Positions 48,293 to 57,421 of a DNA stretch of 64,000 nucleotides are shown piece after piece; positions within the stretch are counted from its first letter, which is position 1, and each line of letters opens with the position of its first letter. The translations under genes were made by a program, and so were the position numbers. Where the stretch lies: contig NC_091014.1 of assembly GCF_041296385.1 (NCBI RefSeq), forward strand, positions 20,311,578-20,375,577. The letters are read 5' to 3'. The notes under the pieces are model-generated. The model was not told the origin of the DNA. It made no database searches and saw nothing but the letters and a program-made list of their open reading frames with translations. This stretch comes from Aphelocoma coerulescens (Eukaryota; Chordata; Aves; Passeriformes; Corvidae).

Positions 48293-49391
48293 TGGGTTGT
48301 CCCTGACTGGATGCCAGGTACCCACCAAAGCTGTTTTATCATCATCAACTGGATAGGGGAGAGAAAATATAAGAAAGGGTTCATAAGATGAGATAAAGCC
48401 TGGGAGACATCACTCACCAGTTTCCATCACATCTGTGCAAAACAGATTCAACTTGGCAAAATAATGGAATTTATTACCAAGCAAAATTAGACCAGGATAA
48501 TGAGAAGTAAAACAAATTTTAAAACCACCTTCTCCCCACCCTTCCCTCCTCGGGCTCTACCTCCTGCCCCCAAACACAGGAAGATGGGAATGCAGGTTAC
48601 TGTCAGTTCATCACGTGTTCTTTCTGACACTGCTTCCTCCTCAGGGAGAGGAGTCCTTCCTCTGATGCAGCCCTGATGTGGTGTCCCTGCCACAGGAGAC
48701 AGCTCTCCACAAAAAACTTCAACGTGAGTCCTTCCCACAGGCTATGGCTGTGAACTGCTCCAGTGTTTGTCCCTTTCATGGAGTGCAGTCCTTCAGGAGC
48801 AGACTGCTCCAGTGGGAGTCCTCTGCAGAGTCACAAGCACTGCCAGCAAACCTGCTCCAGCACAGCCTCCTCTCTCCATGGGTCCAGAGGCTCCTCTCTC
48901 CACAAGTCCAGTGTGGACTTCCCATGGGGTCCCAGCCTTCTTTCAGGCATCCACCTGCTCTGGTGTCGTCCAGGGGCTGCAGGTGGATCTCTGCTCCCCC
49001 GTGGACCTCCATGGGCTGCAGGGGCACAGCTCCCTCACCATGCCCTGCACCATGGGCTGCAGGGGAATCTCAGCTCTGGTGCCTGGAACACCTCCTCCCT
49101 CCCCATCTTCCTTCACTGACTTTGGTGTCTGCAGGGCAGTTTCTCTCACATATGTTCTCTCCTCTCTTCTCTGGCCACAATTACTTCTGTGCAATAACTT
49201 TTTACCTTCTTAAATATGTTCTCACAGAAGCATACCTCCAATTAGTTCAGTGTTGGACAGCAGTGGGTCCATGTGGCTGGCTGGCTGGCATTGGCTCTAT
49301 GGTGTTTGGGAAGCTTCCAGCAGCTTCTCAGCAAAGCCACCCCTATAGTTTCCCTGCTAGCAGGACCTTGCCACTCAAACCCAAAACACAC
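48293..49391 (-). mobile_element. Long endogenous retrovirus LTR, nearly full length, minus orientation
   Basis: An LTR of about 1.1 kb. The left edge is placed at TGGGTTGTCC and the right edge at AACCCAAAACA, so on the minus strand it would read TG...CA. The minus-strand AATAAA poly(A) signal lies at 48470-48475. The part to its right, U3 in this orientation, contains an irregular series of CTGCTCCAGTG-like words (48754, 48804, 48852, 48952), the decayed subrepeats I remember from this passerine LTR family. Two other fragments of the same or a related family lie at 22531-22997 and 28387-28765. No retroviral gene flanks it, so it is probably a solo LTR. A clean target duplication was not found. 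Open frames of 148 and 239 residues inside are artefacts of the GC-rich repeat. Confidence 0.88.
48470..48475 (-). terminator. LTR poly(A) signal (minus strand)
   Basis: TTTATT on the plus strand reads AATAAA on the minus strand, in the expected R region of the LTR. Confidence 0.55.
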
Positions 49392-50230
49392 CTATAGTTT
49401 AGCTGTGTCCCAGGGCAGCCAAGGCTCTTCTATCAGGTTTACAGATACTAAACTGAAGAGAGTGTTGCAGAAAAAGAACACAGACCTGTTTTTCACTATC
49501 AGGGATAAGAATTAATGTATTTTTTTTAATGTATCTTAAGCTAAGATATCAACATAAACTGAAATTAAATTAAAATTCAAAATAAACCTTTATGCAAGCA
49601 GAATTTACACTTCAAAGTAGCTTTGGGTGAACCTTTAGCTGCAAAGGCCTAATTACAAGGACTACAGATTCTTTGACCTGTGCATGCATTTTACAATCAA
49701 TCAGAATTGGTGCTGGAAACAAAGCATGACAGGCATCCTCTAGTTGCTGTACTTTTCTTGGCTACCAGGTTACTGGGTGAATGCAATATAGCTCCTGCAT
49801 GAAACCAGCCTTCTACTGCAAAACAACATCTGGATCATATCAAGGCATATATTTTAAAACTTTTCTTTGAGAAAAGAAAAGAATAGGATATTCACTATTT
49901 TAAAGAAATACTAAGAGCGCAAAATGAACATGGAAAAAGCCAGAAGAAGAATATTTTCTCTCCTACAACATCTATCAGTTCTTACCATAATCTTTTCTCC
50001 AGAGTTCCTTGTCCTGCATGAGCAAGTCTACGTAGTGATGAAACAGGAGCCTTGTGGGGAAAACAAGCCATAATCACATTGACACTGACAATGCATGTGG
50101 AGCACAGATTTGCTCCAGGCAACCTGGAACTCACACAGGTACAAGATTTCCAGGTGGATGCTTGGTTAATGCTCAGATCTCTTTGTCATGCTGAAAAACC
50201 CAAACTGACCTCCTCATTTCCCTTCACTAG
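49392..50230. other. Spacer between two LTRs
   Basis: AT-rich unique sequence with no recognised gene. The bases ACTAG at 50226-50230 are the possible left target duplication of the next LTR. Confidence 0.55.
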
Positions 50231-50379
50231 TGTCTTGGTTTGAAAGACAGGTGTCTGCTAAGGAAGGCAGAAGCCTCCCTTGGAGTGGCAGATATAACCC
50301 CTTTCCCTCTGAGTTATTATAATTTTGAAATCAAGGGTCTTTAGGCAAAGATGTGGGAAATAGGAATAACAGTCTTTAC

Positions 50380-50415
<36 letters not shown>

Positions 50416-50417
50416 AC
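50380..50417 (+). repeat. (TA)n microsatellite inside the LTR
   Basis: Two (TA) runs of about 8-9 units each are separated by a single C. The run adjoins the presumed R region of the LTR and seems to have grown after insertion. Confidence 0.95.
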
Positions 50418-50580
50418 TAGTCAAACAAAACAACAACAACTCTGGCAGTAACAGCAAACACAAACCCAGTCCCAGCCTTCTCGGCTGTCGGGCCCTTTCC
50501 CCTCGGGTGCAGTTCCGCTCGCAGCCGGCAGGGGCGCTGGCGGCTCCCGGTGAGCAGGGCAGGTGCGATGGTTCCCCCGC

Positions 50581-50596
50581 GGCTGCAGGGGGCGCT
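50581..50596 (+). promoter_or_regulatory. CTCF-like core motif within the GC-rich LTR
   Basis: GGCTGCAGGGGGCGCT fits the vertebrate CTCF core consensus CCASYAGRKGGCRSY at 13 of 15 positions, including the invariant AGGGGGCGC part. A near match (CAGGGGCGCT, one G short) lies at about 50529-50538. This is a motif match by eye only. Confidence 0.35.
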
Positions 50597-53500
50597 CCGG
50601 AGCGAGCTCGGGGAGCACGCGGCTGCTCTGGCGCCCTGGGATCCCGGGGAAGGGTGGAACAAAGGAGCTTCACAAACCGGTGGGCAGCTGGTCCCGGGTT
50701 CCCGGAAACAGCAGGCTGGACTGGTAGGCTGGAGCGGCAGGCACAAACACAAATCCCGGGTGGCAGACGAGATGTATCCAAAAGGGGAACCCCCAGGGGG
50801 CTCCAGGCAGGCAGGGTGAGCACGGCTACAATGCAGCGAAGGCTCGAAGCAGCAGCGGGGCAGGGCGGCCCCAGCCCCAGCCTCCAGCAGGGCAGGGAAA
50901 GCAGCTTTGGGATCCCCGGTGTTGTTTCCAGCAGAAAGGAAAGACGCCGAAAACGGGAACCAGCAGCTCCTTTCTCTGCACCTTCTCTCTCCAGACGCTG
51001 AGAGCGAACTCCCAACACGCCCAGGTGAAACAAAGAGTAGCCAGGCCCACCCCACCCCCAAAACGGGCTGCTTTTGTCTTTCTTAAGTATAGTCATTTGT
51101 CCCCTAGCAACATGCATATGGGAGAAAATTCCTCTAACAGAAAAAAAACTAGGACAAAACTAAAACCCCAACAACTCGGATGCCTGAATTTGATCTGGGT
51201 ATCTTCCTGAGAAGTTCTACTTTGTACTGAAGTGCAGAAATGCCTGCACTAGACATTCAAGAGACAAGATAGTAAAAATATAATTTTGGCACTCCCTGAT
51301 TCATTAATGTGAAAGCTGTACAGTGGCTACATTTAACAGAAATACAGCTACTTGTCATTCAAAAGCATAACTGCACCTTGTTTGGTCTTATAAAAGCAAG
51401 CTTTACATCATTGTGATTGAATATGGCATGAAGGCAATAATACAAGAATGCACTTCAGCAAAAGCTAACTTCTAAATTAGGTTTTGACTTTTGGACCAAG
51501 TTTTATGTAGTAGTATGTGGAATGTATTTGTCAGGATTCCTCCCTGCAGTACAATTTTTTACCCATGTGCTACAGATACTCAACACATACTCAGATAATA
51601 CAAATGTGAGAGCTGAGTTTGTTGTTTTCAAAATCAATGGCAAAGATAACTGGTGACAAACAAAAGAAATTTCCAGCCCACCAGCCCACCATCCATCCTG
51701 CCTTGAATGGTGCTAATCTCAGAAATATGGAAACATTTAGTAGTTTCATAATGAAAAAAATAAGCATTTTGTGCTTCTGCCTTTGGTTAGCAGAACCACC
51801 CATTTCATGTCCGTAATGTGACCTGGTAATTACCTTAAAAGTTTCCAGTTGTGATCAAAAACATTTGTGGATAGCAAGTTTTAAAAATTAAATCTACCAC
51901 AAATGCCCCACACTGGAAAGGCAAAACCAGCTAAATTTAAATCACATTTGTTCAGAAGTTTCTGCTGATGTGTGGTGTGTATTGAGCCCCACAAATCTGT
52001 GTGAATACAGTGTTACATTAAGGAAGATTTTCTTATATGAAGAAAGTAACATGAGTCCATACTCACACCTCTAACCTCTGTTGGTTATCATAGTAAACAG
52101 CATTAATAAAAAGGTATTTTTCCTTCCACTTGTCTTTATTCAGACAATGTATCTATTCATCTCAATGGGAATTTTTCCCATGTCCCAAATTCAGGACAGA
52201 GATCTGAGGAAAAAGGTCTGGGTTTAGCTCCAGATCCACCACAGACTTCCTATGTCACCTTAAGCAAGCTATTTAGTCTTTCTTCAATCACTGTTATTAT
52301 GCCTGTTTCATGAATATATTCATTTCCTGATCTATAAATAAAGATAAGACTACTCTTCTTTGTCCCCTGTTGTTGTAATACTTACATTAAAAATTGCAAG
52401 GTCTGTGGTAACGGAGTCAACATCTATAGAAACATTTCTTTAAGGTTCATTGATTTTATACTGCATAAGAATAGGCTTAAAACTGGGAAAGATGATAACT
52501 AATTTTAAGACTGAGGTCTGATACATATATAAGTTATCTATAATAACAGCAGCTATATATTAGCACACAAATTTACACCACTTACAAACACTGGTTATTG
52601 CCCATATTCTCTTGAAAATTAAAAGCTATAGCTGATTCAGATATCTGTGAAATAAACATAAGGAGTTTCAGAATGCCATTGCTCCAGTTAGGGTGCTAAA
52701 ACCATCTAAACCCTGAGTAAATCATTCTTGACTCATTATCAGTGAAGAGAAAGTGTTTAAAGAGCAAGCAGTCTGGTCCTAATGCAGATGGTTAAGATAG
52801 GACAGCTGAATTTCCCAGTAGGAGGTTGATTTCTTTCAAGCTACATGTCTAATTTTTGGACATATAAAACCAGGTAAGATTGACTGACTCCTACAGGTAT
52901 TCACTGGTACTATTACCGATCTGCATTCAAAGGCCCCAGCTGGGATATACACCCATGAGCACGTGCAAAACTCGCAGAAGTTTTAAAAATATTCAGATGG
53001 GGCTTTTTCTGTTTTATTTAGCCACAGTTGCAAACCAGGTTGGCAAACTCACAAGGAGCCAGATGAGTTGCACCAGGATTGAAGTCCTTTTCTTTCAGCT
53101 GTTACACTGCATGATCTTTGCAGAGATATCCTGGCTCTTTAGAAATAACAGACCAGAAGCAGTTTCACAAAACAATAGGAATGTCAGTTTGCTGGCTTTT
53201 CCCCTGCTTTGTACATAGTTTGGCACCTCTCTAATCTAAAAATCTTTCTAAAGCATCTATTCAACGTTTTTTCTCTGCTGATGTGTGTAATGGAAAAAGA
53301 ACTGGAAGGCAAGAAAAAACAGTCACTCAGCTATTTAGTACAAGGATGCCAATGAATTAAAGAAATTCTTTAATGGCATTACACAGTTTATTAATTGACA
53401 CGCGTCTGAGCAGTTGATCAAATCTCTTCCTGAGTAGATCACCTGGGCTAGCACTCATCAGGTTCCAATTGTGGCAAAATTAGACTTTAACTCATCTATC

Positions 53501-53608
53501 AGAAATTTTTTTCCTATGGGAAACAGTTCATGTCAAGTTACCAATGGACATCAAAGCATCAGATAACAAAGGGATGGCATTTCATTTAATCTCAGATTCT
53601 ATTTTATC

Positions 53609-53625
53609 TTTTTTTTTTTTTTTTT
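53609..53625 (+). repeat. Poly(T) run of 17
   Basis: Seventeen consecutive T are directly visible. No SINE or LINE body adjoins it on either side. Confidence 0.95.
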
Positions 53626-55050
53626 AAGTTTACATAACATGGTTTAAGAAATCAATTTCTGCTGAATTAGAGCAGGTCATTTGCAATGTTGGCCTGAAAC
53701 TATTACTTAGTTGTCTGAGCTATGCTGTTTATGATGACATTTTCAATTTGTTTTACTGACATAGGAGACACATATGGGGTTTTTTATATTATTATGGGCC
53801 AGAGCTATAAGCAAGAAGGTGAAAAGGAGAAAGACAAGAGAAACAAAAAGATACTTTATTTTTCAAGTAAAAAGAGATTGTTGAAGCTTAGAAAAAGACT
53901 TTTTTTAGGAAGTAATGAAGGATTCTTGAGGTAGATTTACACTTGATTTCTCATCATGCTACAACTTAGCTGTCTTGCATCTTCAACTGAAAAGCAAAGA
54001 TATAAGTACATCCATTCACAATTATGTTTCTTATTACTATCATGAGGGATTGAGGTCATTTATACTTGGAATTTGCATAAGGATTCAAGGGTATCTGCCA
54101 ACAGAAAAATATTGAATTAACCAGAGAAAATGCCAACACACATATTTATCCACTTTTGTGTATACTGATTAACAAGAGTCAATTTGTAACCATCTTCACA
54201 CACTATTTTTAGAAACATTCTTCCATTGATTCACCATCTGCATGAGTTTTTAAAAAATTTTTCTCCCTTTGGTAAATATTTCTGGGAAATATTTAGAGTG
54301 GTAAGAGCTTAAGAAACTCTGCTTGGAATACTTAATCATCCCCTGTTTTTTCTAAGGCAGTCTAGATACCTAACTCAAGGCAAACATAATTAGTGTGCAT
54401 GTGGATTTTAACAATAAGGGAAAGGGAAAGCTGCTGAATTAATTGAAACAAATAAATCTTTCTGAGGCCTGTCTCAGGAAAAGTCTGAGTCAGCATGTAA
54501 TGTTTTGTGTTGGGCATAAACAGGACATTATGCAAGATGGGAGAAAGGGATTTTATTTTTAATGTATACATAATTTATATATATAATGAAGGACTCTTGG
54601 TTTCATGTTACCATTTCATGTTACAAGACTTTCCTAATACTTTCAGTCTTTATTCTGTAAGGAGTTCTACCGGAATACTTGGAGCACATAAGTGTCCAGG
54701 CAGATATTTATTGTTTTCTTGCACAAGCAGATGCTGAATACAGTGTTTTAAATTTGTGGCTCATGTTTCCTTACTACAGTTCTTTTGTATCCACATAGGT
54801 AGTGCATTCCTAAAGAAAAAGAGTAATTTGTCCTACGCTTGCATTCAGACACTGTTATGGGATGGATGGCCTTCATTTTTACACAAAATTTTGGGAGAAA
54901 GTTCCATAAGTGAAGTATGTTCTAACAGTTCTCAAATTTAAAAACATTTGGATTCCATCCCTTTTTTGAACATGTACACCACGGTAAATCAAAATTCATC
55001 AGAAATGAAGACTTTTATATGGCAAATTTAAACTTCCCCAAAGGTTTTGG

Positions 55051-55085
55051 TTAGTTGGTTGGTTGGTTGGTTGTTGATTGATTGA
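55051..55085 (+). repeat. (GGTT)n / (GATT)n microsatellite
   Basis: TTGG units repeat about four times and change into TTGATTGATTGA, a short compound tetranucleotide repeat. Confidence 0.9.
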
Positions 55086-55709
55086 GATTTTTGCTTTTTT
55101 GTTTCAGTTTTTTTCCACTGAATTATGTTTCATGGATCTATTTTCACGATTCTGCTATGTTTCTTTTTAAAATAGGTAACTATCAACTGAAAAATCTGCA
55201 GAAAACAGCAATAATTTTAAGAGACAGTACTAGTAACATCGTATTTAAAAATACAGACAAAATGTAGGTATTTAGCAAGAGTTTGCTTCTGATCTGCAAA
55301 AAGCAAAGATACAAATAAAAATCCTGTAATTTCTTAAGAAAAACTAATTCGTAGTGGACATTGATACTCAAGTGCATTAAACACCTCATTTGATTTGAGT
55401 GGGGATTCATAAATGTTCAAATTTGAACACTGATAACCAGGTAAGCTGGTTGAATTCCAAGAACGACAAATAAAATTGTATAACAGCATCATGAATGTTG
55501 GTGAAAAATTACATAAATTACTGAAATACTTTTGTTTTACTTCTTTAGAGCTTTGTCAGAATATGTTAAATAGCCATGTAAAGGTGTTCAAGTACAGTTG
55601 ATTCTGCCCTTGAGCAGGGTCAGAGTGACATGTTTTCTTAGATATCTCACCATGCCCCCTTGTTTTCTTTATTTGCAAGATTTATACTAAACCTTACATG
55701 TCTGAGCTG

Positions 55710-56189
55710 CTTCTTCTTCTACTTCTTCTCCTTCTCCTTCTCCTTCCCCTTCTCCTTCTCCTTCCCCTTCCCCTTCTCCTTCTCCTTCTCCTTCTCCTTC
55801 TCCTTCCCCTTCCCCTTCTCCTTCTCCTTCTTCCTCTTCCTCTTCCTCTTCCTCTTCCTCTTCCTCTTCCTCTTCCTTCTCCTTCTTCCCCTTCCCCTTC
55901 CCCTTCCTCTTCCTCTTCCTCCTCTTCCTCTTCCTCTTCCTCTTCCTCTTCCTCTTCCTCTTCCTCTTCCTCTTCCTCTTCCTCTTCCTCTTTTTCCTCT
56001 TCTTCCTCCTCCTTCTCATCCTCTTCTTCCTCCTCTTCTTCCTCCTCTTCTTCCTCTTCTTATTCCTCTTCCTCCTCCTCCTCTTCTTCTTCTTCCCCCT
56101 CTTCTTCCTCCTCCTCCTCCTCCTCCTCCTCTTCCTCTTCCTCTTCCTCTTCCTCTTCCTCTTCCTCCTCCTCCTCCTCCTCCTCCTCC
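55710..56189 (+). repeat. Long polypyrimidine tract, hexanucleotide/trinucleotide C/T repeat
   Basis: About 480 bases contain only C and T except A at 55721, 56018 and 56062. Blocks differ in unit: CTTCTC and CTTCCC units first, then CTTCCT units (55835-55875 and about 55900-55990), then mixed TTCCTC/CTCTTC units, then pure (CCT)n at 56107-56130 and 56164-56189. Because the units are near mirror-symmetric, the tract is a strong candidate for triplex (H-DNA) formation. The translations (poly-Ser, Pro/Leu-rich, or poly-Glu and poly-Arg/Gly on the other strand) are artefacts and should not be annotated as proteins. A (GA)n run of about six units follows on the same strand at 56203-56214. Confidence 0.98.
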
Positions 56190-57284
56190 AATCCCCAGCT
56201 CCAGAGAGAGAGAGCAGAGCAACGCCTACAAAGGACTTTGAATTTTACCAGGTTCCCTCCACAGCAAGAGGTTTTATTATTTAGCATTATTTTTTTCCAT
56301 GCCCACGTGCACTTTACTTGTTAATTAAATAGGTTTTTTTCACTTTCCTCCAAGGAAAATGTCTTCTCTAACTTGTGGGGGAGGGGCAGCTGAAACCTGC
56401 CTTCTTCGGAGCGGATGTTCCTTCCAGAGTGTCCCCCTTAATTTGTCTCAAACAAGGACAAACACATAAAGAGGTGTTTGCAAATGAACTAGGAAAATTA
56501 TGTATGGAATTATTTAAATACAGAGAGTGAGAGAGAGGTGAATGGAGACATTATTCCTTTGCTTCTTCTCTATGGTTCTTAAAAGGAAGGAAAATATAAA
56601 AAAGTCTTTGGGCTGAAACAAAATGTGAATATCTTCAACATAAATAGCAACATTCCTGACGTTATGAGGAACTGGAGGAAAGGCTCATTGAGATGGTCTC
56701 AGCATTCATACTTCTTAGTGACTTCTATATTTATGATGGCTCCCTTGTCTGTCTATTTCTTGAAATAAAACCCTCTCTTATGAGCAATTGGAACAATGCT
56801 GAGAACCACAGTCAAGCAGTTCTGGGAAGTGCTGTAAACATAAGTTCTATTTTATTTTTTTTTCTACAAACATTGTAAATATTTCTTCTATGTGTAGAGA
56901 ACGTCTTAAATGGTGCACAAAACAGCAGACCTGCTAAGAAGAGCTATTACAGTACATAGAAAGGAAGTTTAAATACAGACATATAGACAAAATATCTAAA
57001 TGCTACATTATACACAGCTTATTGTAAAAAACTTCTTTTAGGCTTCTTGTGCTGAGTCAGTTACTTTATACTTGGGTGGTTTTTTGTGTGCACAGATACG
57101 TGGAAAAGGTCCTTCTTTTCCACATATGTGTGCCCACTCAAAAAAACATTTACGTGAAAAATTTGCAAGTAGCTATGACCTGTATTCTGTAAAATATTGT
57201 TTAATGTTCACTGTAACATCAGGACCCATAAAGCTTTCATAAATGGAATGCACCTACAGCACTACATGGAATGCACTGCAGATC
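56190..57284. other. AT-rich intergenic DNA
   Basis: No gene or repeat is recognised except the short (GA)n run at 56203-56214. Confidence 0.55.
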
Positions 57285-57421
57285 TGAGGTAAAAAATCTC
57301 TCTTCATCTTTCTTACATATTGAAAGGCTGCAATGAGGTTTCCCCAGAGCCACCTTCTCCAGACTGGACAACCCTAACTCCTTTGATCTTTCCTCATAGA
57401 ACAGATGTTCCAATGAAATCA
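57285..57421 (-). mobile_element. Small CR1 LINE fragment, minus orientation
   Basis: On the minus strand the sequence reads TATGAGGAAAGATCAAAGGA, GTTAGGGTTGTCCAGTCTGG, AGAAGGTGGCTCTGGGGAAA and CCTCATTGCAGCCTTTCAAT. These match the CR1 ORF2 part that encodes the [19 protein letters not shown] and LITLYNYLK-like region, in order. Neither the RT core nor the 3' tail is present. Confidence 0.8.

Larger units (their letters stand above)
50231..51173 (-). mobile_element. GC-rich endogenous retrovirus LTR, probably solo, minus orientation
   Basis: The left end TGTCTTGGTTTGAAAGACAG, followed by GTGTCTGCTAAGGAAGGCAG, is the start I remember of a common passerine LTR in reverse orientation. The right end is placed at CCCCAACA (51166-51173). 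The five flanking bases are ACTAG on the left and ACTCG on the right, a 4/5 match that fits an eroded 5-bp target duplication. The minus-strand poly(A) signal would be the variant AGTAAA at 50375-50380, right beside a (TA)n expansion. The part about 50460-51000 is strikingly GC- and CpG-rich compared with the rest of the window, and it is U3 in this orientation. Long frames on both strands (258, 214 and 164 residues) result from the GC-rich sequence, with no retroviral protein motif. No internal retroviral genes flank it. Confidence 0.8.
51174..55709. other. AT-rich intergenic DNA
   Basis: No gene or transposon is recognised. It holds a T17 run and a (GGTT)n run listed separately, and a 13-base direct repeat (TTTCATGTTAC words) at about 54600-54626. 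The frame at 52880-53218 is unsupported. Confidence 0.55.

Noticed and set aside
48678..49397. 239-residue and 148-residue plus-strand frames
   Set aside because: They lie antisense within an LTR and arise from its GC-rich decayed subrepeats.
50341..51117. Frames of 258 and 214 residues (minus) and 164 residues (plus) in GC-rich sequence
   Set aside because: They overlap one another in the U3/R part of an LTR, begin or end in the (TA)n run, and contain no retroviral or host protein motif. High GC lowers stop frequency.
55660..56324. Long frames encoding poly-Ser, Leu/Pro-rich, Glu-rich or Gly/Arg-rich proteins on both strands
   Set aside because: All are translations of the C/T simple repeat; no non-repetitive protein part and no start context support a gene.
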